This document shows, piece after piece, positions 36,010 through 44,594 of a stretch of DNA of 64,000 nucleotides. Position 1 is the stretch's first letter, and every line of letters begins with the position of its first letter. This stretch comes from CAYVBJ01 sp964415185. Its GTDB lineage: Bacteria > Bacteroidota > Rhodothermia > Balneolales > Balneolaceae. The position numbers and the translations under genes were made by a program. The stretch lies in the NCBI GenBank assembly GCA_964415185.1, contig CAYPZI010000001.1:1-64000 (forward strand), in the 5' to 3' direction. The notes beneath the pieces are model-generated. The model saw only the letters and a list, made by a program, of their open reading frames with translations, searched no databases and was not told the origin of the DNA.

Positions 36010-37482
36010 TCAGGATTGATTTAGCCTGACAGCAACTTTCAGTGCTTCAACCAGGGCTTTGGCCTTGTTCTTTGTTTCTTCAAATTCATTTTTTGCATTA
36101 CTGTCAGCTACAATACCTGCCCCGGCCTGGATATATACCGAATCGCCGGTAGCGAGCATGGTTCTGATCACGATACAGGTATCCATATTACCCGAAAAAT
36201 CAAAATATCCCACTGCACCTGCATAGGGGCCTCTTTTCGTCGGTTCAAGTTCATCGATGATCTCCATCGCCCTTATTTTCGGAGCTCCGCTCACTGTTCC
36301 GGCAGGAAAACACTGCATCAGGGCGTCTACAGAAGTTTTAGATGGGTCGAGATCACCTGTCACATCTGAAACGATATGCATTACATGAGAGTATCTTTCA
36401 ATCACCTGGTTTTTTTCGAGCTTAACGGTACCGGCTTTACATACACGGGAGAGGTCGTTTCGGCCCAAATCAACCAGCATGATATGTTCAGCAACTTCTT
36501 TCGGATCATTTTTCAGATCTTCTTCAAGGGCCAGGTCTTCCTCTCTGTCACGTCCACGGGGCCTCGTACCTGCAATCGGCAAAAGTTGTGCCTTTTCATG
36601 CTGTACACGGACAAGCACTTCGGGTGATGAGCCAATCAAAGCGAAATCGTCAAAATCCAAAAAGAAAAGGTACGGCGAAGGATTTACCATGCGCAATGCA
36701 CGATAGAGCATGAATTTGTCGCCCTTGAAAGGTACCCGGAAACGCTGAGAAAGAACAACCTGGAAGATATCTCCTTCGTAAATATAATTTTTGGCTTTTT
36801 TCACCATCTCATGAAACCGCACTTCTTCAACATTGCTGGTCATCCGGGATGTATCAAGCGTAAATTTTTGCTTCTCTGAATGAACTCGCAGCGCTTCTTC
36901 CTCCATTCTGTCGAGGCACGACAAAGCTTCGTCAAATTGAGTTTCAGGATCAATATCATTGTCCGTAAAGACGGTTTTAATGAGTACTACCTGCTGCCTA
37001 ACGTGGTCAAATGCAAAAATTTCATCGTAAAACGCCCAGATGGCTTCAGGTAAATCCAGATCAGCCGGAGGTGCAATTCCGAGGCTTTCAACTTCCCTCA
37101 CCGTATCATAGGAAGAAAATCCAACGGCACCGCCGGTAAGACGGGGCAAGTCGGGCAACTCCGGTTCTTGATACCTGGTTGTAAGTTCTTTCAGGGATTG
37201 AAAGTAATTCTTCTGTTTTTCGGATGCCTTTCCACTTTCGGGGTACTCCAAAAATGTATCTGAGCCATTAAACCTCAAGACCTGGTAAGGATTTTTTCCA
37301 ATAAATGAATATCGTGCCAGTTGTTCACCGCCTTCAACCGATTCAAGCAGAAAAGGAAAACCGGCATTTTTTCTTACAGAAAGAAATAATGATACAGGAG
37401 TCATTATATCTGCCAGCAGGCGACGGCTCACCGGTACGGCCGTATAATTTTCAGCTATTTTTTTAAAAGTATTCAGATCCAT
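36010..37482 (-). CDS. trpE: Anthranilate synthase component I
   Basis: A 490-residue chorismate-using enzyme. The N-terminal domain carries the allosteric LLES motif (45-48) that binds Trp, so feedback inhibition is likely retained. The catalytic domain includes GDIFQVVLSQRF, PSPYLFFLDF, IAGTRPRGR, ELKNDPKE-type and the FPAGTVSGAPKIRAMEII motif. It is the first structural gene of the operon; its ATG at 37482 lies only ten bases downstream of the T run of an intrinsic terminator (37493-37525). Confidence 0.97.
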   Translation of the reverse strand: MDLNTFKKIAENYTAVPVSRRLLADIMTPVSLFLSVRKNAGFPFLLESVEGGEQLARYSFIGKNPYQVLRFNGSDTFLEYPESGKASEKQKNYFQSLKELTTRYQEPELPDLPRLTGGAVGFSSYDTVREVESLGIAPPADLDLPEAIWAFYDEIFAFDHVRQQVVLIKTVFTDNDIDPETQFDEALSCLDRMEEEALRVHSEKQKFTLDTSRMTSNVEEVRFHEMVKKAKNYIYEGDIFQVVLSQRFRVPFKGDKFMLYRALRMVNPSPYLFFLDFDDFALIGSSPEVLVRVQHEKAQLLPIAGTRPRGRDREEDLALEEDLKNDPKEVAEHIMLVDLGRNDLSRVCKAGTVKLEKNQVIERYSHVMHIVSDVTGDLDPSKTSVDALMQCFPAGTVSGAPKIRAMEIIDELEPTKRGPYAGAVGYFDFSGNMDTCIVIRTMLATGDSVYIQAGAGIVADSNAKNEFEETKNKAKALVEALKVAVRLNQS

Positions 37483-37497
37483 TTTTATAAATAAAAA

Positions 37498-37525
37498 AAC
37501 CCGCTCCAGATTGCTGCAGCGGGTT
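37498..37525 (-). terminator. trp attenuator terminator
   Basis: Read on the minus strand, AACCCGCT (37518-37525) pairs perfectly with AGCGGGTT (37498-37505) around a 12-base loop and is followed by a seven-T run (37493-37499). The trpE start codon is only ten bases further on, so the hairpin can only serve as a leader terminator. Confidence 0.9.
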
Positions 37526-37604
37526 AATCAAACAATTTTAATCAAATAAGATAACTACAGATTACCCTCTGCCACAATTCTGAAGAATTGCCACCACCAG
37601 AGGG
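37516..37604 (-). promoter_or_regulatory. trp leader pause and antiterminator elements
   Basis: On the minus strand the leader hairpin pairs CCCTCTG (37598-37604) with CAGAGGG (37565-37571), and inside it CAATTC pairs with GAATTG (37575-37590). The alternative antiterminator pairs GCAGAGGGTAATC (37560-37572) with GATTAACCCGCTGC (37516-37529): 5 + 3 + 4 base pairs with one bulge and one mismatch. The antiterminator takes the 5' arm of the terminator. Ribosome stalling at the Trp codons would cover CCCTCTG, release the strand and favour antitermination. Confidence 0.85.
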
Positions 37605-37629
37605 AAATATGTAAACTCACTATATTCAT
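37555..37629 (-). CDS. trpL: Tryptophan operon leader peptide
   Basis: A 24-codon frame starting ATG at 37627-37629 and ending TAG at 37555-37557. Its middle reads SLWWWQFF, with three consecutive Trp codons (TGG TGG TGG) overlapping the 5' arm of the leader hairpin. No strong Shine-Dalgarno is seen, as in most genes here. The position, length and Trp codons fit the leader peptides of attenuation systems, where ribosome stalling at low charged tRNA-Trp controls the terminator at 37498-37525. Confidence 0.88.
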   Translation of the reverse strand: MNIVSLHISLWWWQFFRIVAEGNL

Positions 37630-37696
37630 AGCGCGTGAAATCTATGAGTTAGGAAATTTAAAAGCAATGTTATTTCTATAAAATTTTGAACTAACC

Positions 37697-38419
37697 TTAA
37701 TCTGTATAGATTTTTTGCATCAACTTTCTTTTGGCGACCGGAAATATGGTTTCATTAAAGGGAAATTCGAGATTAGTATCAAAATTATAGGTAGCCGGGT
37801 TCGGCAAATCTTTCTTTTCCCTGATCAGCTCCAGCTTGATACTGTTAGGTGAAAACCTGGCCATTCCCATTTCAAGAGATTTCACATGCTCTGTTTTAAG
37901 TGACCGGTAGTTGTCATCGGAACTTTGAAAAATCGACAACTCAAATTGATATAGTCTCAACTCGGAAGCCAGACGGTCAGGAATAAAAAAGTAACCCTCT
38001 TCCTTATAATTCGGAACAATTCCCACATGTTCAATCGAGATGTCTTTTTCAACAAATTCATGAATGGTTACACCTTTTTCCAATACCTTTTGAATATGAG
38101 GCAGAGCCCAGTTGATTAAATCTTCAACCAGGTTTATATCAGATTCTTCAACAAATACTACCTGATATTCGATCTTTCTGTTTACCAAATCAATATTTTT
38201 AATTTTTTTTGGAAACTCTTCCCGAAGATCTTCAAGTTTCTTTTTGATCTCATTTAATGATTTATAGAGTTTCACCAATTCCATGAGGTGAGGATAAATC
38301 TTGTTCTGATAAAATTGCTCTTCGGTTTTTTTCAGGCCCGCAAGAACAAGGTACTGATGTTTCTCATAATCGGAAGAAACTTGTGTAAAGAGATCCAATG
38401 ACAAATGCGGACTATTCAT
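37697..38419 (-). CDS. Conserved hypothetical protein
   Basis: A 240-residue soluble protein, not recognised. An N-terminal coiled-coil-like helix region (about 15-75: EKHQYLVLAGLKKTEEQFYQ and LKSLNEIKKKLEDLREEF) precedes a more compact alpha/beta part. No motif points to a reaction. It has a strong Shine-Dalgarno, AGGAGG (38428-38433), eight bases before the ATG, unlike most neighbours, and lies just upstream of the trp leader. It may be part of an independent transcript that reads into the leader; nothing links it to tryptophan. Confidence 0.75.
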   Translation of the reverse strand: MNSPHLSLDLFTQVSSDYEKHQYLVLAGLKKTEEQFYQNKIYPHLMELVKLYKSLNEIKKKLEDLREEFPKKIKNIDLVNRKIEYQVVFVEESDINLVEDLINWALPHIQKVLEKGVTIHEFVEKDISIEHVGIVPNYKEEGYFFIPDRLASELRLYQFELSIFQSSDDNYRSLKTEHVKSLEMGMARFSPNSIKLELIREKKDLPNPATYNFDTNLEFPFNETIFPVAKRKLMQKIYTD

Positions 38420-38636
38420 TAGATTAACCTCCTGTGATGATTAATGCATGATTCTGGATGTATAACGCTACATAACCGCCGTGTTATTGTCAAGTACCAA
38501 AATAGAAAATGTTTTTTGATGCCGATCATTCAACCTTTTTTGAATGATTTATACCTTTTTACGGCAAATAAGCAACTATTCGCAGGGGTGCCCCGCCGCC
38601 GTTCCGGATTATTCAGCCGGAAATTCGGGTTAAGTT

Positions 38637-39428
38637 TTACCAAACGTAAATCCAGTTTACATTGGTTTTGAACAGCATTTGTCCTTTATTATTAATAATT
38701 GACAGAACGGTTTCATAAGCGTCCGTATCTTTTGCGGCAATAATAAGCTCATCCGCCTCCTCAGTGGAATAGAGACAATATTCGGTATTTTCAATTTGCC
38801 TGTTCGTAAAATGATGCTGAAAGGCATCAAGAAGTACCATTAATGAGGCCGGCCCCGAAATTGCATATTCACCATCGGAATTCTCCGGTTTGGATAACAA
38901 ATCCGTACCCTCCAGGCCAAACAATACTGATTCTATTTTCTTTGCAGTTGCTATTTCATTTCCTGTCATTTTGATTTCCCAATCCGGATCAAAATCAATC
39001 CTCCTTTTCTGACCGGTAAATTCATTTTTCCTCTCAATCGGTTTCAAAAGTGATTGCTCTTCTACTACCAGATCTTTCCTGCGAAAAATTTTGAAATTTA
39101 ATTTCAGTCCGGCACTTTCCTGATGATCAGAATTATCACCGGTTCCTTCAATTGAATACTTACAGGTGCAGGAGTCACCTGCATTGAATATGTCGTGAAA
39201 TATTACAGAGCCTGACTCCCACACAAATCCGTATTCAAATTTACCGGCTAAAAATTCTTTCGCATCTGTTAATTCTTTGTTTTGCAGGTAAAGCCAATGA
39301 ACAAGAGGAAATGTAGGATCACCTGATTCAGCAAAAAAATCTTCACCGGCTCTCAATGTTTCGAATTTGCCGTAGAGTTTTGTATCAATTTTAAAATTAA
39401 ATTCACCGTTTTTAATATATTTATTCAT
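38637..39428 (-). CDS. Hypothetical protein
   Basis: A 263-residue soluble protein without signal peptide or recognised motif. It is beta-rich at the N-terminus with a short pair of cysteines (DSCTCKY, about 95-101) and a charged middle. The end (LMVLLDAFQHHFTNRQIENTEYCLYSTEEADELIIA) looks like an alpha/beta unit. It lies upstream of the 240-residue unknown on the same strand, with 217 bases between. A weak dyad (38525-38548) lies between them. Confidence 0.65.
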   Translation of the reverse strand: MNKYIKNGEFNFKIDTKLYGKFETLRAGEDFFAESGDPTFPLVHWLYLQNKELTDAKEFLAGKFEYGFVWESGSVIFHDIFNAGDSCTCKYSIEGTGDNSDHQESAGLKLNFKIFRRKDLVVEEQSLLKPIERKNEFTGQKRRIDFDPDWEIKMTGNEIATAKKIESVLFGLEGTDLLSKPENSDGEYAISGPASLMVLLDAFQHHFTNRQIENTEYCLYSTEEADELIIAAKDTDAYETVLSIINNKGQMLFKTNVNWIYVW

Positions 39429-39500
39429 GCGCCGTTTGTTTTTTTAGATATATTCATGTGAATGTGCTAACAGGTTCTGATGTTTACTCAAATTGCAAAT

Positions 39501-39515
39501 TTATTGTAACAATAA
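39501..39515. promoter_or_regulatory. Palindrome, possible operator
   Basis: TTATTGTAACAATAA is a perfect palindrome (TTATTG, 3-base centre, CAATAA) in the divergent gap between the unknown gene (ends 39428) and the NmrA-like gene (39693). It has the size of a dimeric repressor site. No regulator can be named. Confidence 0.35.
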
Positions 39516-39692
39516 CCATAGTTCATTATCTATCTCTGATAGCAAATCATTGTCACTTTTATTGGGAAACTCATTATCGGTAATGAAACAAACCGGGAAA
39601 GCCCGGGTAATGTAAACAACATACTGTTTGTAATTCATAATTGGATTAATCATATTCGGAAGAAACATTTTAAAAAAAAGAGCGATAAAAAA

Positions 39693-40562
39693 ATGAAAAT
39701 ACTTGTACTTGGCGGAACGGGATTAGTTGGAACAGAACTGGTTAATCAATTAAACTCGAGAGGTGCGGATGTTTCAGTTTTGACCCGTAAGGCGGGTCAT
39801 GTAAGCGGTTTGCCCAACGAAATTCGCCTGATACGCGGAGATCTTTTAAACCCGATAACCGTAAGGACTATATTCAGAAATGTGGACCGTGTTTTTATGC
39901 TGAACGCATTGAGTACCAGTGAAACCTGCGAGGGCTTATTTGCCGTAAACGGAATCAGGAGATCAAGAATCGAAAAAATTGTCTACATGTCTGTTCAGGA
40001 TTTGGAAAAAGGATTACATCTTCCACATTTCGGTTCCAAACTGGCAATTGAGCATGCAGTCAAACAAACCGGTGTGCCCTATACAATATTGCGACCCAAT
40101 AACTTCTTCCAGAACGATTATTGGTCGAAGGATTCCATGGTAAGGTATGGTATATACCCGCAACCACTTGGTGAGGCCGGAATCTCAAGGGTGGATATCA
40201 GGGATATTGCAACGGCTGCGGCCAATGCATTGCTGACAGATGATTTTGAGAATGAGACATACAACCTTGTTGGGCCGGACGTTTTAACGGGCCCTGAAAC
40301 GGCAAAAATATGGAGCGAAGCCCTTGGCAGGCATATCAAGTATGCAGGAGATGACCTGGATGCCTGGGAACAAAATTCACTGCAGTTTATGACCGACTGG
40401 ATGGCTTATGATTTAAAACTGATGTATGAATTTTTTCACAAACACGGATTGAAGTCAACCCCTGAAGATTTTGAGCGTGTTTATAAAATTTTGGGGAAAC
40501 CACCCAGGAAATTCAGGGATTTTGCCAAAGAGACAGCTAAGATGTGGAAATCACCGATTTAA
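39693..40562 (+). CDS. NmrA-like NAD(P)-binding reductase (atypical SDR)
   Basis: A 289-residue Rossmann-fold protein. The nucleotide-binding motif GGTGLVGTELV is near the start (about 7-17), followed by VLTRKAGH. The active-site Tyr/Lys of classical SDRs is absent; instead PYTILRPNNFFQNDYW matches NmrA-like/NAD(P)-sensor reductases such as YtfG-type quinone reductases. Substrate unknown. Its stop codon overlaps the alanine dehydrogenase stop by four bases (convergent TTAA). Confidence 0.82.
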   Translation: MKILVLGGTGLVGTELVNQLNSRGADVSVLTRKAGHVSGLPNEIRLIRGDLLNPITVRTIFRNVDRVFMLNALSTSETCEGLFAVNGIRRSRIEKIVYMSVQDLEKGLHLPHFGSKLAIEHAVKQTGVPYTILRPNNFFQNDYWSKDSMVRYGIYPQPLGEAGISRVDIRDIATAAANALLTDDFENETYNLVGPDVLTGPETAKIWSEALGRHIKYAGDDLDAWEQNSLQFMTDWMAYDLKLMYEFFHKHGLKSTPEDFERVYKILGKPPRKFRDFAKETAKMWKSPI

Positions 40563-41674
40563 TTGAGCACACTCTGAACTTCAGTGTAGTTCAAGTCAAA
40601 TGCATCGGCAACATCCTTATAAGTAATGGCACCCTTTGCAATGTTTAACCCCTTCAAAAGCTCATGGTCTTCTGTAAGGGCTTGTTTCCAGCCCTTATTT
40701 GCAAGTGGTATTGCGTATGGAAGAGTCGCATTTGTCAGGCCCAGAGTGGATGTGTAAGGTACGGCTCCCGGCATATTTGCCACACAGTAATGGAGAATGT
40801 CATCAACCAAATAGGTCGGTTTATCATGGGTTGTCGGTTTCGAAGTTTCGAAACATCCACCCTGATCGATGGCCACATCTACAAGAACGGCACCCGGCTT
40901 CATAATTGTCAGCATCTCCCTTGTAATCAGGTGTGGTGCTTTTGCACCCGGCTTAAGCACTGCCCCGATAACAAGATCTACAACCGGCAACATTGTCCTG
41001 ATATTGGCTTCGGATGAAAAAACGGTATTGATGTTGTGCGGCATTACTTCATCGAGATATCTCAGCTTTTGCAGGTTGATATCCATAATAGTGGTAGATG
41101 CACCCATTCCGGCAGCTACCCTTGCTGCGTTTACGCCAACCACTCCACCTCCAAGCACCAGTACATTTGCGGGCTCAACGCCGGGTATTCCGCCGATAAG
41201 CACCCCACGGCCGCCAAACGGTTTCTCAAGGAACTTCGCTCCCTCTTGTGTAGCCATTTTTCCTGCAACTTCACTCATGGGAATCAAAAGCGGGAGTGAC
41301 CTGTCCTTTTTTTCCACCGTTTCATAAGCAATTGCAATACAACCGGAATCTGCAACAGCTTCGGTTAATTCCCGGCTTGCAGCAAAGTGAAAATAAGTAA
41401 AAACAACCTGGTTTTCCCTGAGCCGGCTATATTCAGCCTCAATCGGCTCCTTAACTTTCATAATCATTTCTGCCTGCTTCCATACTTCATCAGCATCATC
41501 TATAATTTCGGCTCCTGCATTTACATAGTCTTCATCTGAAAAACCGCTCGCACTGCCAGCATCTTTTTCAACTAACACTTTATGGCCGTTTCTTTTGAAT
41601 TGCAAAACTCCCCCTGGTAACAAGGCCACTCTGTTTTCATGCGTTTTAATCTCTTTGGGTATGCCAATTATCAT
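40559..41674 (-). CDS. ald: Alanine dehydrogenase
   Basis: A 371-residue NAD-dependent L-alanine dehydrogenase, of typical length. Signatures: IGIPKEIKTHENRVALLP (substrate Arg/Lys), the catalytic His in YFHFAA, the NAD fold VLGGGVVGVNAARVAAGMGA, and DVAIDQGGCFETSKPTTHDKPTY. It reversibly oxidises alanine to pyruvate and ammonia. It is convergent with the NmrA-like gene. Confidence 0.95.
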   Translation of the reverse strand: MIIGIPKEIKTHENRVALLPGGVLQFKRNGHKVLVEKDAGSASGFSDEDYVNAGAEIIDDADEVWKQAEMIMKVKEPIEAEYSRLRENQVVFTYFHFAASRELTEAVADSGCIAIAYETVEKKDRSLPLLIPMSEVAGKMATQEGAKFLEKPFGGRGVLIGGIPGVEPANVLVLGGGVVGVNAARVAAGMGASTTIMDINLQKLRYLDEVMPHNINTVFSSEANIRTMLPVVDLVIGAVLKPGAKAPHLITREMLTIMKPGAVLVDVAIDQGGCFETSKPTTHDKPTYLVDDILHYCVANMPGAVPYTSTLGLTNATLPYAIPLANKGWKQALTEDHELLKGLNIAKGAITYKDVADAFDLNYTEVQSVLN

Positions 41675-41791
41675 AATTTTTTTTCTTCAGTTAAAATTTT
41701 GTTTGTAAAGGTATTGAAATTTGAATTAAAAAATCATGCCCGGTTAACAATTTTGGAAGGGCTTCCGGCCATTGCGATAGTTTTTGTACAC

Positions 41792-41983
41792 ATCTGTCCA
41801 AACGATTTTTTTGATGAGCCGGATTACGGATGAATATACATGAGAGTTTCGTTGATTTGTTGCCAGACTAAGAAATTTGATCGCAAAAAAAACCCGAAAA
41901 GGGTTAGGATTTTAAAATTCATGAAAATCTTTATTGATATTTACATGAGTAATAATTTTTATTGCATTTTAAAAACGCTTTGT
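41792..41983. repeat. Dispersed two-block repeat, copy 2, next to the assembly gap
   Basis: Blocks corresponding to 8154-8194 and 8243-8322 lie at 41792-41831 and 41901-41983. Block B reads on + GGGTTAGGATTTTAAAATTC at its start, about 92% like copy 1. It supplies the last codons and stop of the leftward frame at 41931, and a terminator-like hairpin precedes it. An N gap begins about 110 bases further. Confidence 0.75.
41885..41905 (-). terminator. Intrinsic terminator on the minus strand
   Basis: On the minus strand AACCC (41901-41905) pairs with GGGTT (41891-41895) around TTTTC, followed by an eight-T run (41885-41892). It lies about 25 bases past the stop of the leftward frame at 41931. 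Copy 1 of the repeat has a comparable hairpin without the T run. Confidence 0.7.
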
Positions 41984-42731
41984 AAATATCAGCTATGGTT
42001 TTTTGTAAATACCGATAAGCATCAGTCACCGGCAGATTACGTTCCCGCACCAATTGCCTTCTTCCTTCCCCGGTAAATGCGTTTATCTCATCGNNNNNNN
42101 NNNNNNNNNNNNNNNNNNNNNNNNNNNNNNNNNNNNNNNNNNNNNNNNNNNNNNNNNNNNNNNNNNNNNNNNNNNNNNNNNNNNNNNNNNNNNTATAATG
42201 CCAGTCAGCAAAATCATCATTCTCCGGTGCAAATTTTGTCATAATTCCAAAATATCCTCCCGGTTTCAGGCAATTCCAGAGCCTGTTTAACTCTTGCTTC
42301 GGATTTGAAAGATGCTCAAGCACTTCTGTTGCAGTTATAAAATCATATTTTTCTGTAAAAACATCCGGATGATTTGCGTAGTAAATATCAAATATATTCA
42401 TGTTGTGGCCCTCTTCCTCAAACATAATATTCAGAGTGGGACCCGGCCCTGACCCAAAATCAAGGCCATAGCTTTCGGGTTCAAGTTTCTTTGAAAGAGG
42501 TTTAAAAAGCCTGCTTAAAAATTTTCGGTATCTCTCATCTGCCGGGTCATTTTCATGGAGGTCGTATCTGCGTTTTTCTTCTGCTGGATCGAGATGGTAT
42601 CGGTCAGGAACAAAAATGAAATCACATTCGGCACACCTGTAATAGTCACTGCCTGATTTCGATCCGTTCAATTCAGAATAGATCAGGGAATTATTGGTAT
42701 CACCGCAAAGAGTACATTGAATTTTATTCAT
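41931..42731 (-). CDS. SAM-dependent methyltransferase interrupted by an assembly gap
   Basis: The N-terminal part (about residues 1-178) is a class I methyltransferase with a zinc-ribbon-like start (CTLCGD ... RCAECDFIFV). The SAM motif is LDFGSGPGPTLN, with motif II around FDIYYANHP and EVLEHLSNPKQELNR, then LKPGGYFGIMTKF. The rest is hidden by 100 N (42094-42193). After the gap the same frame reads on for about 35 residues (ending IYKAFLKCNKNYYS) but no longer resembles the family. In-frame continuation across a nominal 100-base gap is probably chance, so treat the true C-terminus as unknown. Confidence 0.6.
   Translation of the reverse strand: MNKIQCTLCGDTNNSLIYSELNGSKSGSDYYRCAECDFIFVPDRYHLDPAEEKRRYDLHENDPADERYRKFLSRLFKPLSKKLEPESYGLDFGSGPGPTLNIMFEEEGHNMNIFDIYYANHPDVFTEKYDFITATEVLEHLSNPKQELNRLWNCLKPGGYFGIMTKFAPENDDFADWHYXXXXXXXXXXXXXXXXXXXXXXXXXXXXXXXXXXDEINAFTGEGRRQLVRERNLPVTDAYRYLQKTIADIYKAFLKCNKNYYSCKYQ
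42094..42193. other. Assembly gap (100 N)
   Basis: One run of exactly 100 N, the conventional size for a gap of unknown length. It lies within the methyltransferase gene, about 110 bases from the repeat copy. Confidence 0.99.
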
Positions 42732-42781
42732 AAAGCTTTCTTAAAGCCTGAAATCATCAGACTAATAGTATTTTGTCGGCT

Positions 42782-42862
42782 AAGTCATCGGATGAGTGAA
42801 CTTTGGATCACTGCAAGTATATAAAAGTGCTTGCCTTTTCGATAAAGCTCATCCGATGACTT
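42782..42862. repeat. Perfect 15-base inverted repeat, MITE-like or hairpin element
   Basis: AAGTCATCGGATGAG (42782-42796) and CTCATCCGATGACTT (42848-42862) are perfect reverse complements with a 51-base spacer. The spacer has smaller dyads (CTTT/AAAG; GCAAG/CTTGC). No T run follows on either strand and no obvious target-site duplication flanks it. It lies between two minus-strand genes (methyltransferase and phosphodiesterase). Confidence 0.7.
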
Positions 42863-42893
42863 TCTTCCTGCAATTCAACTTCTATTTGAACAA

Positions 42894-43409
42894 TCAGTCC
42901 GGCAGGCTTTCACCCACTTTTCCAAGGTTTACCACTTCTAAATTTCTGACTTTTCCGCTCTCAATTTCGAATCTCACAATGGTTCTGTGAACCTGAAATC
43001 CTTGCCTGCCTGCTGCGCCTGGATTCATGTAAAGCATTTTATTCAGCGAATGATCACGCGCTATTTTTAAAATATGCGAGTGGCCGCAAATAAAAAGGTC
43101 TGGAGGATTTGTCTCGATTTCCTTTCTAATGGGAATGCAGTATCGTCCCGGAACCCCGCCGATATGAGTAATCCAAACGTCAATCCCCTCCCGGTTAAAC
43201 CGCTGATGCTGAGGATATTCACTTCTGATCTCCTGGCCATCGATATTACCGTAAACACCTATCACAGGAGCAATCTTTTTCAATTGATCTGCAATTTTTA
43301 GTGAACCGAAGTCACCTGCATGCCAGATTTCATCTCTTTCATCAAAGTAATCAAATACCTGTGGATCGAGATAGTTGTGAGTATCGGAAATTAGGCCGAT
43401 TTTAATCAT
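42894..43409 (-). CDS. YfcE/MJ0936-type metallophosphoesterase
   Basis: A 171-residue small phosphodiesterase. The metal site motifs are complete: GLISDTHNYLD, WHAGDFGS, VYGNIDGQEIR, the THIGG His and the closing CGHSHILK. It resembles family members active on cyclic or model phosphodiesters in vitro; the in vivo substrate is usually unknown. It lies between the inverted-repeat element and the glycosyltransferase gene. Confidence 0.92.
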   Translation of the reverse strand: MIKIGLISDTHNYLDPQVFDYFDERDEIWHAGDFGSLKIADQLKKIAPVIGVYGNIDGQEIRSEYPQHQRFNREGIDVWITHIGGVPGRYCIPIRKEIETNPPDLFICGHSHILKIARDHSLNKMLYMNPGAAGRQGFQVHRTIVRFEIESGKVRNLEVVNLGKVGESLPD

Positions 43410-43501
43410 AAGCCGCTTATAAATGATTTACCTGTATAATAGAAAACCTGTAAATTCTGACAAAATATATTTCTGTACATTTTAAAAAAATCTGAGCCAC
43501 T

Positions 43502-44530
43502 TTGAACCGATCATTCAGCATTATCATTGTAACCTGGAACGCACTTGAGCATCTGAAAACGTTTTTACCTTCCGTTTGTTCTACCCGGTATCCGGACTTC
43601 GAGATTATTTTAGCTAATAATGCATCCACAGACGGATCGGCAGAGTGGGTACAAAAAGAATTTCCGGAGGTCAAAGTGGTTACATTTTCAAGAAACCACG
43701 GATATTGCGGCGGCAACAACAGGGCAGCGGATTATGCCGAAGGTGAAATTCTTGTTTTTTTAAATAATGATGTAAAGGTTGACCCGGATTGGCTGAAGAA
43801 TCTTGAAAAAGCATTCGATACGCAAGATGTAGCTGCTGTTCAGCCAAAGCTGCGATCATTCGAATCGCCTGAATTTTTTGAATATGCAGGTGCTGCCGGG
43901 GGGTTTCTTGATTATTTCGGTTATCCATTCTGCCGGGGACGGATTTTCGATACGATTGAAAAAGACCTTGGCCAGTACGATCATCCCGGAAACATATTAT
44001 GGGCTTCGGGCGCTGCACTTGCAATCCGGAAAGATCTTTTTCTTGAAGCAAGCCGTTTTGATGAAGATTTTGAATTTCACATGGAAGAAATTGACCTCTG
44101 CTGGAGGCTTTGGAACCTGGGATACCGGATTCAATATGAACCGTCAAGTGTTGTTTACCATCTCGGTGGCGGTTCCATGCCAATGGGATCGGCAAGAAAA
44201 GTATATTATAACTACAGAAATAACCTGATCATGCTCGTTAAGAATCTCCCTTCCGAAAACTTCGTTTACAGGATATTCGGAAGGCTTATTTTTGATGGGG
44301 CAGCGGGAATCAGATCGCTTTTCCGATTAAGGCCGGATGAAACCTTTGCTATTATTCGTGCTCATTTTGCATTTTATAAACGGCTGATATCAGCCTTCAA
44401 AAAAAGAAAAAAAATACTGAGTGAACGGAAAAATCCGAACGATCCGCCTGTGCTTTTTCAGTTCAATATTCTGTTTCAATACTTTCTCTATCGTAAGAAG
44501 TATTTTAGCGATCTTGATTTTCATAAATGA
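43502..44530 (+). CDS. Family 2 glycosyltransferase (rhamnosyltransferase-like)
   Basis: A 342-residue cytoplasmic GT-A enzyme from a TTG start (no suitable ATG nearby). The motifs SIIIVTWNAL, NNASTDGS, NHGYCGGNN, VFLNNDVKVDP and the catalytic HMEEIDLCWRLW (ED-xx-R/W) resemble WbbL/RfbN-like rhamnosyltransferases that build polysaccharides. C-terminal RRRK-rich residues suggest peripheral membrane contact. It stands before the lycopene cyclase gene, 64 bases apart. Confidence 0.85.
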   Translation: MNRSFSIIIVTWNALEHLKTFLPSVCSTRYPDFEIILANNASTDGSAEWVQKEFPEVKVVTFSRNHGYCGGNNRAADYAEGEILVFLNNDVKVDPDWLKNLEKAFDTQDVAAVQPKLRSFESPEFFEYAGAAGGFLDYFGYPFCRGRIFDTIEKDLGQYDHPGNILWASGAALAIRKDLFLEASRFDEDFEFHMEEIDLCWRLWNLGYRIQYEPSSVVYHLGGGSMPMGSARKVYYNYRNNLIMLVKNLPSENFVYRIFGRLIFDGAAGIRSLFRLRPDETFAIIRAHFAFYKRLISAFKKRKKILSERKNPNDPPVLFQFNILFQYFLYRKKYFSDLDFHK

Positions 44531-44594
44531 ATAATGCGGAACTCATACGTTACGGCCGCGGTTTTAAAACTGATACTCTTAAAAAATCAGAACC

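Noticed and set aside
38444..38671. A 75-residue frame between two unknown genes
   Set aside because: No homology features, odd composition, and it overlaps the end of the gene at 38637.
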